Shown here: piece by piece, positions 8,794-17,663 of the stretch
How positions within the stretch are numbered: the first letter of the stretch is position 1
Layout: each line of letters begins with the position of its first letter
DNA from: DAINRZ01 sp964634885
GTDB lineage: Bacteria; Bacteroidota; Ignavibacteria; Kapaibacteriales; UBA2268
Direction of reading: 5' to 3'
Length of the DNA stretch: 64,000 nt
Assembly (NCBI GenBank): GCA_964634885.1
Contig: CAZWLN010000016.1
Coordinates: forward strand, 21,797-85,796
Notes under the pieces: model-generated
Told to the model about the DNA's origin: nothing
The model's input: the letters and a program-made list of their open reading frames with translations, nothing else
Databases searched by the model: none
Made by a program: the position numbers and the translations under genes

Positions 8794-9867
8794 TTAATTA
8801 ACGCTCCAAAAAGCTCTCGAAACATTGTTACCCAGGACACTCCTCCGGGAACTCTTCATTGAGTACACTTCCAAAGTGCCGCTGAATTCGCCGGTGTTTC
8901 TCGGATACCTGATAAACATTATCTTACCTCCGTCCGGAGACCACCGCGGATAGGAATAATAGTCCGACTGGCTGCAGTTCGTAATCTTCCAAAGTTTGCC
9001 GTTGCGTATGTTCTTCAGCCAGATGTTTCCGTCAGAAGCAGCAAAGCAAACAGAATCCATGCCCGGCGACACAATGGGCATCATCGCTACCAGGCTGTCG
9101 TCGTCAACAATTGTTTCACTGTTGCCGTCGATGCTCCTGATGATGATGTCGTTAGAGGAACCGTTCTCATAGGCAGCAAACACAAAGGACTTAGAGTCGG
9201 CAGACCAGGCAATGGAAATCTTACCGGCCCCTGTATTAACTCCGTTCGGCAGGCTGACCGCCACACTGTCTTTAATATTGTCAGTGCTGACGACGACAAG
9301 CTTCATGGCTGCCCCTGTGCTGTCTCCCGTATAGTAGGCGATATGGGCGCCGTCGGGAGCAAACGAAGGGAGTGTATTCCTGTTAAAGACGGAGCTGATC
9401 TCGATTCCGCCGGTTCCGGTGATTGTCAGGTAATTGAGCCTGGAACCGCTGGCAAAGAGGATATAGTTCCGTTTGGGATTGCACATTACAAAACCTAGGC
9501 CGGGGTAAGGAACTTCGTTCAGGCTCATCTTAACACCCCCGACACCGAGTTTCTTATACATTAATGTGTCGATTCCCGTCTCCGACATCCTGAAGAAAGC
9601 CATCATATCATCCGAATTGGGCAGTGAAAACAACATTCCGTTATCGACGATGGCACCGGGGCCGTTACCGCCGTAGTTGACACCGTAGATGTTCGGGCTG
9701 CTGCTGCCTAAGGGCATGGCATCGTAGTATATGTCATAGTCCTTTTCTTCTGTCGGGCCGTTCAGCTCACATGGATCGCATCCGCAAATTAGTACCCAGT
9801 TGACAAAGAACGCAATATATCTCAATCTTTTAAAAAGTAAACCCTTTTTCATATCAATTTTTTTCAT
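8794..9867 (-). CDS. Putative lipoprotein with PD40/TolB-like beta-propeller
   Basis: The 357-residue product has a short basic N-terminus, a hydrophobic stretch (YIAFFVNWVLICGC) and a Cys in a lipobox-like setting (ICGC), so it is probably a lipoprotein, although the residue at -2 is atypical. The body carries PD40/WD40-like blades (SFAPDGAHIAYYTGD, AWSADSKSFVFAAYE, RWSPDGGKIMFIRYP), as in TolB-like propellers that bind peptides or glycans. It is the first gene of the run lipoprotein - ECF sigma - anti-sigma-like protein, so it may act as the extracytoplasmic part of that signalling unit; that is inference. Starts at residue 1 or residue 6 are both possible. Confidence 0.7.
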   Translation of the reverse strand: MKKIDMKKGLLFKRLRYIAFFVNWVLICGCDPCELNGPTEEKDYDIYYDAMPLGSSSPNIYGVNYGGNGPGAIVDNGMLFSLPNSDDMMAFFRMSETGIDTLMYKKLGVGGVKMSLNEVPYPGLGFVMCNPKRNYILFASGSRLNYLTITGTGGIEISSVFNRNTLPSFAPDGAHIAYYTGDSTGAAMKLVVVSTDNIKDSVAVSLPNGVNTGAGKISIAWSADSKSFVFAAYENGSSNDIIIRSIDGNSETIVDDDSLVAMMPIVSPGMDSVCFAASDGNIWLKNIRNGKLWKITNCSQSDYYSYPRWSPDGGKIMFIRYPRNTGEFSGTLEVYSMKSSRRSVLGNNVSRAFWSVN

Positions 9868-10051
9868 TTTACTTTTTTCTTAACTACAATGACACATTAA
9901 CAGTAAAAAGGTCACAGCTTTCTTGAAAAATAATTTCATATTTTGAGAAATATTTTCATTACGACCGCCGTTAACCTTTAAAACTAATAAATACTTAGTT
10001 TATTTATTACAAATTAAAAAATATTTTTATGATTTTCCCAATAAAAATTTT

Positions 10052-10059
10052 TATCTTTG
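10052..10059 (+). promoter_or_regulatory. Bacteroidota-type -7 element upstream of rpmH
   Basis: TATCTTTG fits the TAnnTTTG consensus of the Bacteroidota primary sigma factor and lies about 60 bases upstream of the rpmH ATG. The -33 TTTG partner is poor (only a T-rich stretch near 10033). The 252-base gap 9868-10119 is very AT-rich and holds nothing else that was recognised; no DnaA-box cluster was seen. Confidence 0.45.
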
Positions 10060-10119
10060 TAGTTCTTTTATTTGGAAGTATTAAAAAAGATTATATTTTG
10101 ATAAATTGAAGGTTTAAAA

Positions 10120-10278
10120 ATGAAAAGGACATATCAGCCGAGCCGCAGAAAACGGCTTAATAAACACGGCTTCAGAGAGAGAATGGCAACGAAGAACGGC
10201 AGGAAAGTGCTTGCAGCCCGCAGGGCCAAAGGCAGATTCAAACTGACAGTCAGCGACGAAGGCAAGAAGCCCAATTAG
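10120..10278 (+). CDS. rpmH: 50S ribosomal protein L34
   Basis: The 52-residue product MKRTYQPSRRKRLNKHGFRE ... LAARRAKGRFKLTVSDE is clearly L34, a basic protein of the large ribosomal subunit. All conserved landmarks are present: the N-terminal KRTYQPS, HGFRERMAT and GRKVLAARRAKGR. A GAAGG ribosome-binding site precedes the ATG. It is immediately followed by rnpA, the usual arrangement near the chromosome origin in many phyla. Confidence 0.97.
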   Translation: MKRTYQPSRRKRLNKHGFRERMATKNGRKVLAARRAKGRFKLTVSDEGKKPN

Positions 10279-10331
10279 TTCTCTTGCGCAGGAGCTGTTC
10301 CCGCACAATTGATGTAATATACCGTAAGTAT

Positions 10332-10757
10332 ATGGCTGTCAACCAACTTAAGTCATTAAAAGGAAAAGAGAACTTTTCCTTTATTTATAATAACGGTATA
10401 AGATGCTACGACAAGAACTCCCTTGCCATTTTCAGGAAAAGGGAACCGTCCGTTGAAGACCAGACCGCAAAAGACAGGGTAATATACCTGGGAGTGGTGG
10501 TCGGCAAAAGGACAAGCAAAAAAGCTGTGGTCAGGAACAGGCTTAAGCGCTTGATGAGAGAAAGCGTAAGGCAGTCTCTGAAAGAACTGGAAGGAACACT
10601 CCCTGCCGATACAATCGAAAGCATGGTGTTCATCTGGAGGAAAGCTCCCGTTCACCCCATGGCTGTCAGGCTCAGCCGGGTTAAACCGGAGATCATGAAC
10701 CTGCTGAAGTGTTTCCTGGCCGGCCAATGTTCACAAACGAGGGAGAAAGAAGGATGA
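10332..10757 (+). CDS. rnpA: Ribonuclease P protein component
   Basis: RnpA is the protein subunit of RNase P, which with the catalytic RNA trims tRNA 5-prime ends. The product from the ATG at 10332 (MAVNQLKSLKGKENF) is 141 residues. It shows the family signature, the basic RNR-type motif in KKAVVRNRLKRLMRE, preceded by GVVVGKRTSK. The frame stays open upstream to a TTG at 10284, but the ATG start matches the family N-terminus. Its stop codon overlaps the yidD start (ATGA, 10754-10757), so the two are translationally coupled. Confidence 0.93.
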   Translation: MAVNQLKSLKGKENFSFIYNNGIRCYDKNSLAIFRKREPSVEDQTAKDRVIYLGVVVGKRTSKKAVVRNRLKRLMRESVRQSLKELEGTLPADTIESMVFIWRKAPVHPMAVRLSRVKPEIMNLLKCFLAGQCSQTREKEG

Positions 10758-10996
10758 AATACATAGTCCTGTTCCTGATAAGGTTATACCAGCTAACTCT
10801 CTCGCCCCTTTTTGCAGGATCATGCAGGTTCCACCCATCCTGTTCCGAATATGCACTGGAAGCAGTTAAAAGATTCGGAGCCTTCAGAGGTTCCTGGCTC
10901 GCAATCAAACGAATCGGCAGGTGCAATCCCTTCCATCCCGGCGGATACGATCCGGTGCCGGAAAAAAAAACCAATGAAATTTGTTGTTTTAAGTAA
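10754..10996 (+). CDS. yidD: Membrane protein insertion efficiency factor YidD
   Basis: The 80-residue product has the YidD family core: an N-terminal amphipathic helix (YIVLFLIRLYQLTLSPLF), then CRFHPSCSEYALEA and a late CNPFHPGGYDPVP. YidD sits at the inner face of the membrane and assists insertion by YidC. The ATG at 10754, overlapping the rnpA stop, was chosen over an in-frame upstream ATG at 10709 because the family begins at MKYIV-like residues and an AGAAGG site precedes it. yidC follows. Confidence 0.95.
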   Translation: MKYIVLFLIRLYQLTLSPLFAGSCRFHPSCSEYALEAVKRFGAFRGSWLAIKRIGRCNPFHPGGYDPVPEKKTNEICCFK

Positions 10997-11014
10997 TATT
11001 TAACTGTGCAAAAA

Positions 11015-12922
11015 ATGGATAGAAATTCAATTATCGGGTTTAGTCTCATAGGTGTTATTGTTGTAGGATGGCTGTTCTATTCTTCAGTCAAACAGGCGCC
11101 TGAACCTTCGAAAGTAAAACCCGCCAAAGCCGATACGACGCTCGTCGCCGATTCTTCCAAAAAAGTAAAACCTGACTCCCTTACCGCAAAGGCTTCCGCC
11201 GCGGATACGACAACAACCCTGAGCCTGACCGCTCCCCTCAACAGGGATTCGCTCCTGGCCGTTGATAAGCTGGGCATTTACTTTTCCAAATTTGCCAAAG
11301 GCACCAATGACACTATTACAATCGACAATGACCTGCTGACGGCGAAGATTGCCACGAAAGGCGCTGCCATCGTCGAATGGACATTAAAGAAATACACCAA
11401 ATGGGACGGGGTACCCACACAGCTCATCAGGAATGACCTGGGAAGCAATTACTTCCTTTCGTTCGATTCCCGTGACGACAAGGCCATCGACACCCGCGAC
11501 CTGTACTTCACTTCGTCCGCAGTGCAGAAGCAGTACAAAGTAACCGGCAATGATTCGGTTACCCTTACTTTCCGCCTGCCGATGGGCACAGACAAGGAGA
11601 TTGTCAGGACATACACCTTCTACGGCAATACCTATCACATGATGACCGATTTTGTCGTCAGGAATATGGACGAATACGTTAAGCTTACAGGTTACAGCAT
11701 CAACTGGGCAAACGGCCTGAAATACCAGGAATACCGCTCCGACATCGAATCGGACGACGCCGAAGCTATGGTTGTTAAAAACGATGAGTCCGAATCGATC
11801 AACGCAAGCGGAAGCGACCCTGTACAGTTCGATCCTGTCATCGACGGCAACATCGACTTCGCAGCAGTAAAATCAAAATACTTCACCGTGGCTTTCATTC
11901 CCTATCCCAAAAACGCCTTCGAAGTCAAAGTCTCCGGCGAAGGGAAACGTTCGCCTTTACCGGACAAAGGCATGCTCGAATCGTACGACATGAAGATTAA
12001 AATGGCGTACAAAGGCGGCGTCGTTAAAAACAGTTTCAAGGTTTACATTGGCCCACTGGAATACGACATAGTACAGAAACTCGGTATCCAGAAAACAATT
12101 AGTTTCGGCATTTTCAGGATCATCGGGGAATATGTCCTTCTTCCGTTCATCAAATTGATCAACCATTTTGTGCCAAACTTCGGTATCTGCATTATAATCT
12201 TCTCATTCTTCATAAAAATCATTCTCTACCCGCTGTCGATCGGCCAGCTTAAGTCTTCCCAGAAGATGCAGCTCATCAATCCGGAAATTGCCAAGCTCAG
12301 GGAACAGTACAAAGATGACCCCAAGCAACAGCAGCAGGAGACAATGAAGCTTTACAGCCAGTACGGCATCAACCCCGCAAGCGGCTGCCTGCCGATGCTG
12401 CTCCAGATGCCGATCCTCATCGCATTGTGGAATGTACTGAAAACTGCAATCGAACTGCGCCAGGCCGAGTTTCTGCCCTTCTGGCTTACAGACCTTTCAC
12501 TGCCTGACTATATCATACATTTCCCGGTAGCAATCTTAGGCATATCCGACCTGTCCGGTTTAGCCCTCCTGATGGGTGTTACAATGTACATCCAGCAGAA
12601 AATGACTGTAACCGACCCCAGGCAGAAGATGATGGTGTACATGATGCCGATCATGTTTACGCTGATGTTCTCGAACCTGCCTTCAGGACTTAATCTTTAC
12701 TACTTCATGTTCAACATTTTCAGCATTGCACAGCAGATATACATGAATAAGTTCTCGAAAAAGAAGCCGACCCTTGCCGACCTGAAGAGAATGCCCAAAA
12801 AGGAGGGATGGCTGCAGAAGAAGATGCGCGAAGCCGAGGAAATCGCAAAGTCTCAGGGCCGAAGCGTCCCCGGACAGCAGTACACTTCTACGAAGACAAA
12901 GAATCAACGCAAGAAAAAATAG
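11015..12922 (+). CDS. yidC: Membrane protein insertase YidC
   Basis: YidC inserts and folds inner-membrane proteins, alone or with SecYEG. From the ATG at 11015 it has 635 residues, the long form typical of Gram-negative and FCB bacteria. It has an N-terminal anchor helix (IIGFSLIGVIVVGWLFYS), a low-complexity linker, a periplasmic beta-supersandwich domain (about 85-350), and the conserved insertase domain from about 375 (FGICIIIFSFFIKIILYPLS, SGCLPMLLQMPILIALWNVL, LPSGLNLYYFMFNI). The tail is rich in lysine and may contact ribosomes. A GTG at 11006 is an alternative start. A strong terminator follows. Confidence 0.95.
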   Translation: MDRNSIIGFSLIGVIVVGWLFYSSVKQAPEPSKVKPAKADTTLVADSSKKVKPDSLTAKASAADTTTTLSLTAPLNRDSLLAVDKLGIYFSKFAKGTNDTITIDNDLLTAKIATKGAAIVEWTLKKYTKWDGVPTQLIRNDLGSNYFLSFDSRDDKAIDTRDLYFTSSAVQKQYKVTGNDSVTLTFRLPMGTDKEIVRTYTFYGNTYHMMTDFVVRNMDEYVKLTGYSINWANGLKYQEYRSDIESDDAEAMVVKNDESESINASGSDPVQFDPVIDGNIDFAAVKSKYFTVAFIPYPKNAFEVKVSGEGKRSPLPDKGMLESYDMKIKMAYKGGVVKNSFKVYIGPLEYDIVQKLGIQKTISFGIFRIIGEYVLLPFIKLINHFVPNFGICIIIFSFFIKIILYPLSIGQLKSSQKMQLINPEIAKLREQYKDDPKQQQQETMKLYSQYGINPASGCLPMLLQMPILIALWNVLKTAIELRQAEFLPFWLTDLSLPDYIIHFPVAILGISDLSGLALLMGVTMYIQQKMTVTDPRQKMMVYMMPIMFTLMFSNLPSGLNLYYFMFNIFSIAQQIYMNKFSKKKPTLADLKRMPKKEGWLQKKMREAEEIAKSQGRSVPGQQYTSTKTKNQRKKK

Positions 12923-12946
12923 AGTTGAATAAATCATAATAGTATT

Positions 12947-12974
12947 AAAGGCAGCACGAGCTGCCTTTTTTTTT
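12947..12974 (+). terminator. Rho-independent terminator of the rpmH-yidC operon
   Basis: AAAGGCAGC (12947-12955), an ACGA loop and GCTGCCTTT form a 9-bp stem continuing into a run of nine T residues, 25 bases after the yidC stop. Confidence 0.9.
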
Positions 12975-13739
12975 GCTGGCAGCCGCAGGCAGTAAACAGT
13001 TGAACTGCGGCAACCGGCAGGTCCAATTGCATTGTCCCAATTGACGCGTGGGAGACCGTAGCCTCATCGGCAGGGGGCCTGCTCCTCTGCCTTACTGCGC
13101 AACGAGGCACAGGCCAAAAGCGTAACGCATCAATAGATTAGGTAATATTATCCGAACCCTTACCCATTTCCGTTTTTACGGACCTTCGCTATTTGTAGTG
13201 GGTAAATAGTTAAGAAAATCAAATGTATATTTTTTCAAATCTCAATGGACACTCCCCGGCTGCTGCCGCAGCCACCCCTATTTTTAGAGGGGTTGAGACC
13301 TGACACAACGCTCCCCCTCTGACAAGAGGTGGTCGGGTGGTGTGTAATGGCGCATTATTACTGTATTATTGTCAGATCACCTCATGCTACTAATACCCAT
13401 TTTCGTAATAATATATTCTTTTAACCCATACAAAACAGCGAAGAGCCATTTTTACTCCATCAGGAAGTACTGTCATCATCAGCAAAATGGCATATTAATT
13501 GAAGAATATTTAAGTTTATTAAACTGATAAAAACTGGAAAGTTAATGAATTACAACATCATATGCTGCAATCAGGCTGATGACAGCACTAATTTATCCAT
13601 CACATCTGTCAGCATTTTTCAACTATTATATATGAAAAACCTGACAGTCGTTCCCTGACAGATTGTAAGTTATACCTTTTTGGTGAACTGTTATAATGAA
13701 GAAATGAAACTATTATGTAAATATTGAGACAGGATACCT
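12975..13739. other. Long non-coding gap with GC-rich inverted repeats
   Basis: No convincing protein or tRNA gene was found. Just after the yidC terminator, GCCGCAG (12982-12988) pairs with CTGCGGC (13005-13011), and GGCAG (13069-13073) pairs with CTGCC (13087-13091), making a compact GC-rich block that could be structured. The part 13240-13350 carries CCCCT / AGGGG inverted repeats reminiscent of a decayed intergenic repeat. The rest, up to the ATG at 13740, is AT-rich. Confidence 0.5.
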
Positions 13740-14585
13740 ATGAAAACACATTACACTTTATTTGCTGCCGTGCTAATCATCTGCACTCTGATGATACCGG
13801 TTTCTGCCACTGCCGGCGAGCCGTTGGATTATTACTTTTACGGCTGCTTAAACGGAGCTGTCGGCATGCCATCCTATGATTGCAACGCCATTAACAACTC
13901 TTTGACAGCAGGTAATTACCCGGCATTGCCTAAAAAGCAGTATTATCTATTCGAAATTAGTTCGCAACTACGCGGAGGCTTTTTACAAACATTCGATTCA
14001 AAAGACGGGAGTTCCTATTCAACAGTCGGGATTAGTTTTACGACATCGCTCGATGAAAAAAAGAGTGAGCTGTGGCAGAACGGTACATATCTCGGCAATT
14101 CAATGATTACCGGCAATTCGTTGAATTTTTTCACAGGATTTAATATAAATATCTTCGAAACACTCTCTCTTCACCCCTATTTAATTTTGGGCGTCAACAA
14201 TGCCGAATTGGTTTTGAGCAGGCGAAGTAACAGCGTCCAATCCATCGGCGAAGCCCTTAATGACACTGTTAACCTGAAGGAACTGAATATGAACGGTTTT
14301 ACGATAGGAGCCGGATTGTCTCTGCAATACAAAATAATAACAAATGAAGAGATCAGGGACACAATTTACAAATTCGATTCATGTTCCTGCTTCAGTAAAT
14401 ACAACCTGATCAACAAGAACTATCTGACAATAGGTGTCGATGCGTCTTACAATTTCTTTTCCTCAGAACATTGGTATTATGGCACCGGAAAGATCAGAGA
14501 CCTGGATTGGGACTTTCCCAAAGGCTTCATCCTGAAAATTCGTATCGGGTTTGAAATGTTCACCGCCTTCAGGAAACTCGAATAG
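13740..14585 (+). CDS. Exported protein of unknown function, probable small beta-barrel
   Basis: The 281-residue product begins with a clear signal peptide (MKTHYTLFAAVLIICTLMIP, cleavage near SATAG). The mature part alternates short amphipathic strands and turns (YYLFEISSQLRGGFLQTF, TLSLHPYLILGVNNAEL, NYLTIGVDASYNFF, GFILKIRIGFEMF), which suggests an outer-membrane barrel of the OmpW/OprF-like size class. The last residue is Glu rather than the aromatic residue usual in barrels, so this is uncertain. AGGAT lies before the ATG. It stands alone, with long gaps on both sides. No family was recognised. Confidence 0.55.
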   Translation: MKTHYTLFAAVLIICTLMIPVSATAGEPLDYYFYGCLNGAVGMPSYDCNAINNSLTAGNYPALPKKQYYLFEISSQLRGGFLQTFDSKDGSSYSTVGISFTTSLDEKKSELWQNGTYLGNSMITGNSLNFFTGFNINIFETLSLHPYLILGVNNAELVLSRRSNSVQSIGEALNDTVNLKELNMNGFTIGAGLSLQYKIITNEEIRDTIYKFDSCSCFSKYNLINKNYLTIGVDASYNFFSSEHWYYGTGKIRDLDWDFPKGFILKIRIGFEMFTAFRKLE

Positions 14586-14777
14586 ACGGCAACAGACAAT
14601 CCTCGGGCACAATTCATTACAAAGTCGGCATTAACCGGATAACAGATAAAAATAAAACAAAAAATTTGTAAAAAATTTGAAAAATTTTCACTTATTATAT
14701 AATATGCTAAAATAGTTTTATTCCATATTCGATTAATACCGAAAATTAGATTTTTTCTTTGACATAAATGAAATGGG

Positions 14778-14808
14778 TTGCAATAATGCAGCAACTGTAG
14801 TATTTTTG
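14778..14808 (+). promoter_or_regulatory. Bacteroidota-type promoter of the DUF2795 gene
   Basis: TTG (14778-14780), a 20-base spacer and TATTTTTG (14801-14808) fit the -33 TTTG / -7 TAnnTTTG pattern. The start codon of the DUF2795 gene is about 70 bases downstream. The gap 14586-14881 has nothing else that was recognised. Confidence 0.5.
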
Positions 14809-14881
14809 CCGGAATTTTTGAAGAAAGAACTGATTAACAAAGAAAAATAATATTTATCAATAATTATGAACTGAGGTCATT

Positions 14882-15121
14882 ATGTTTTGGACACCTGAAT
14901 TAGCAGCCTACCTGGAAGACGCTCCCTGGCCTGCAACAAAAGAAGAATTGTTTGACTATGCAAGCAGAACCGGCTGCCCTCAACAGGTATTGGATAATCT
15001 TTCCGAATTGGATGATACCGACGAACTCATCGAAGGCATGGAGGATCTGTGGCCCGAGTATGAAGACATCTCCAACGAGGAATACTTCTACAATGACGAT
15101 GAAGAAGAACAATACTTCTAA
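14882..15121 (+). CDS. DUF2795 family small acidic protein
   Basis: The 79-residue protein MFWTPELAAYLEDAPWPATK ... matches the DUF2795 pattern known from FCB bacteria: an opening W-T-x-E-L-A-x-Y-L-E-D-A-P-W-P-A-T-K stretch, a short helical core (EELFDYASRTGCPQQVLDNL) and a very acidic, Tyr/Phe-rich tail (NDDEEEQYF). The function is unknown. It has its own promoter-like sequence, a TGAGGT ribosome-binding site and a terminator, so it is probably a single-gene, well-expressed transcript. Confidence 0.9.
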   Translation: MFWTPELAAYLEDAPWPATKEELFDYASRTGCPQQVLDNLSELDDTDELIEGMEDLWPEYEDISNEEYFYNDDEEEQYF

Positions 15122-15144
15122 ATTATAAATTTCCACGGTGAAGG

Positions 15145-15170
15145 AGGCTGTCTAAGGGCAGCCTTTTTTG
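15145..15170 (+). terminator. Rho-independent terminator after the DUF2795 gene
   Basis: AGGCTG (15145-15150) pairs with CAGCCT (15159-15164) across an 8-base loop and runs into six T residues, 24 bases after the stop codon. Confidence 0.85.
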
Positions 15171-15230
15171 TTTTCACTATTTTTTGATATTATTGTAAAA
15201 ATTGAATTGCTCTGTATAAATAATCGTTTT

Positions 15231-17642
15231 ATGTCGTTAAGAAAAATATTTGATAAACTCATAATCACGGTTCTCTTACTGATGGCGACAGGCAACCAAA
15301 TGTCGGCGCAACCCGGGGATTCTGCCGCCCTTTCAGAAGAGAGGATATACATCAGGGGGCTGAACGAAAAGGTTTTCCAGTCTTACGACAAACCCCACCA
15401 GTATGAGATCAACGACATCATCATCACCGGCAATAACAACTACAGCTACGATGAACTGATTGACAGGATGCTGACGCGTAAAACCGAAAGAAGTTTCCCC
15501 CACAATCTCTTCCTTACGTTCTACAAGGAAAGCAAAAAAACTCCACTACCCTCGAAATTAGTCAATTCTTTTGCGTCTATCGTCAAAACCATGGAAAACG
15601 AAGTGTCCTATTACGAAAGAGGGCTCATCGAACAGGACATGATCTCCCTCAAAGAGTTCTACAACATGAACGGCTTCCACGATGCCGAGGTCAGCTACCT
15701 CTTCAGGGGCGATTCTGCCGACAGGACCAATGTCATGGTGATTATCATCGAAGAAAAACAAAGGTACCTCATCGGGTCCATTAACTACACCGGCATCGAC
15801 ACCCTGCCCGCAGTACTGCTGGAAAGCATCGACGACAGGAGAAAACTGGGAGTGGGAAAGCCTTTCAGCGAAGAGTTGCTTCTGGAAGAAGTGTCACAGA
15901 TATACAGGATACTGAAAAACAACGGTTATTTCTACAGCAATCTCGAAATCCAGCCTGTAAAGGTCAATAAAGACTTACATCTTGACTCGATTACAGTCAA
16001 TTTCTATCCCGGCAAAAGGATGAAGATCTCTGCCGTCAACTTCATCGACAGTACCAAAGGACAGGATCTGGTCGGTTCTGCCATGAAAAGAAAGCAGTTG
16101 GAGATCGACTCCGGGGACTGGTACAGCCTCAACGATATTAATAAATCCCAGAGCAACCTCTATTCACTCGGAACATTCGATGTCGTTTCCATCGACACCT
16201 CTTCACTGTTTGAACCGATGACCGATTCGACACTGGCCCTGAAAGCCTTCCTGCAATACCGTAAACAGCAGGAGTGGGGGTTGAGCTTTTTTGCCAATGT
16301 AACAACAGAGAATACATACAACGCCGGCATCGAGGCGAGCTTCCTTCACAGGAACATATTCGGTGCAGCGCAAACATTCAAGCCCTTCCTGAGAATTACA
16401 GGCAAGGACATCAACAATATCCTCGACAAGGGCTTCAACCTGGACTATGAAGGCCAGGCAGGCTTCAGTTTTGCCCAGCCCCTCATCAGCGTCATCGACG
16501 GCGCCAGGCTGTCGATGGTGGTGCAGCCTTCATGGTATTACCAGAGAATCAGCAGCGGACTGATAATCAACACTTTTTCCGTACCGGTCAGGTTCCCCAT
16601 CAAGCTACACAGCAACACTTTCTTCAACAACCTGAATGTTGACTTCATCCTGGAAAGCCAGACGCCTAAGAATCTGGCAGCCATCAGGAGTACGGCGCTT
16701 TCGAAAGCAGGTACCACTTACAGGGATACTCTCGCAACCCTTAGCTCGCTTGAAATGGCTGAGAGGCTCGACAAAGCCTTCAAAGGGCAGAGTACATACC
16801 TGACGGCAAACCTGCTGGGTGTGTCGGTTACGGGCGACAGCCGCAATGACCCTTTTGCTCCGAGGAAAGGCCATTTTACTTCCATCGACTACGAAGGTTA
16901 CAATCCGGTACTGCTGGGAGCATTAAAAGCATTCGGCGCCGACAGGTCCACAGAAAAGAACTGGCTCGGTACAGCGAATTTCCACAAACTCTCGTTTACC
17001 GGTTTCTGGTTCATCCCCGGAAGCCGTAATGTGGTTTACGCCATTAAGCTCAGAATCGGACACATCATCTGGAACAATGATTCCAGTAACAATAAGTACA
17101 GCTATATACCCTTTGACAGGCAGTTCTTCTGCGGCGGTGCGAACAGCGTCAGGGGCTGGCCTTCGAGACGCCTTCATTACAATCCCCTCAATGAATTCTA
17201 CGACATTGCAAACGAAGCCGAAAGGGAGCGGGCTTTTCTCCGCTATGATTTTGTCGGCGGACTGAGCATCATCGAAGGCAGCTTCGAGTGGCGGTTCAAG
17301 TTCATCAAACCGGCAGGCTCGACCTCTTCGCTGATGAACGCCCTTGAGAACTTCGGCGTAGCCTGTTTCCTCGACTACGGCAATTCTTTCAGCTGGGCTT
17401 CCATACAGGATTCGTCCAACACTTTCTTCGGCAAATACAAACCCGGCCTGTTGGATTACATCAAGGGCATCGCCGTTTCTGCCGGCTTCGGCATACGCTA
17501 CGACACACCCGTCGGCCCTGTCAGGCTTGACTTTGCCGTTCCCGTTCATTACCCTACAAACAAATCGGGAGGATGGATATTTAACAGACAGGCTGCTCTC
17601 TCAAATTACCAGATACATATTGCCCTCGGAAACTCGTTCTGA
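15231..17642 (+). CDS. Omp85-superfamily outer-membrane protein (BamA/TamA-like) with POTRA domains
   Basis: Omp85 proteins insert or export proteins or lipids at the outer membrane. From the ATG at 15231 the product is 803 residues with a signal peptide (IITVLLLMATGNQMSAQPGD). POTRA-like domains occupy about 35-380 (HQYEINDIIITGNNNYSYDE, VMVIIIEEKQRYLIGSINYT, MKISAVNFIDSTKGQ), followed by a C-terminal 16-strand-type barrel. The barrel contains the lid-loop motif of the family (GGANSVRGWPSRRL) and ends on Phe (IALGNSF). The POTRA number and the lack of skp/ompH neighbours suggest a TamA-like or accessory paralogue rather than the main BamA. An in-frame upstream ATG at 15168 overlaps the previous terminator and is unlikely. 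Confidence 0.85.
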   Translation: MSLRKIFDKLIITVLLLMATGNQMSAQPGDSAALSEERIYIRGLNEKVFQSYDKPHQYEINDIIITGNNNYSYDELIDRMLTRKTERSFPHNLFLTFYKESKKTPLPSKLVNSFASIVKTMENEVSYYERGLIEQDMISLKEFYNMNGFHDAEVSYLFRGDSADRTNVMVIIIEEKQRYLIGSINYTGIDTLPAVLLESIDDRRKLGVGKPFSEELLLEEVSQIYRILKNNGYFYSNLEIQPVKVNKDLHLDSITVNFYPGKRMKISAVNFIDSTKGQDLVGSAMKRKQLEIDSGDWYSLNDINKSQSNLYSLGTFDVVSIDTSSLFEPMTDSTLALKAFLQYRKQQEWGLSFFANVTTENTYNAGIEASFLHRNIFGAAQTFKPFLRITGKDINNILDKGFNLDYEGQAGFSFAQPLISVIDGARLSMVVQPSWYYQRISSGLIINTFSVPVRFPIKLHSNTFFNNLNVDFILESQTPKNLAAIRSTALSKAGTTYRDTLATLSSLEMAERLDKAFKGQSTYLTANLLGVSVTGDSRNDPFAPRKGHFTSIDYEGYNPVLLGALKAFGADRSTEKNWLGTANFHKLSFTGFWFIPGSRNVVYAIKLRIGHIIWNNDSSNNKYSYIPFDRQFFCGGANSVRGWPSRRLHYNPLNEFYDIANEAERERAFLRYDFVGGLSIIEGSFEWRFKFIKPAGSTSSLMNALENFGVACFLDYGNSFSWASIQDSSNTFFGKYKPGLLDYIKGIAVSAGFGIRYDTPVGPVRLDFAVPVHYPTNKSGGWIFNRQAALSNYQIHIALGNSF

Positions 17643-17663
17643 CAGGCTTTCCCGTTACTTCCC

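Noticed and set aside
9868..10119. Replication origin next to rpmH
   Set aside because: The region is AT-rich and the rpmH-yidC order is typical of origin neighbourhoods, but no dnaA, dnaN or cluster of DnaA boxes is visible.
12975..13739. tRNA, SRP RNA, tmRNA or RNase P RNA gene
   Set aside because: Hairpins are present, but none of the conserved sequences of these RNAs could be recognised.
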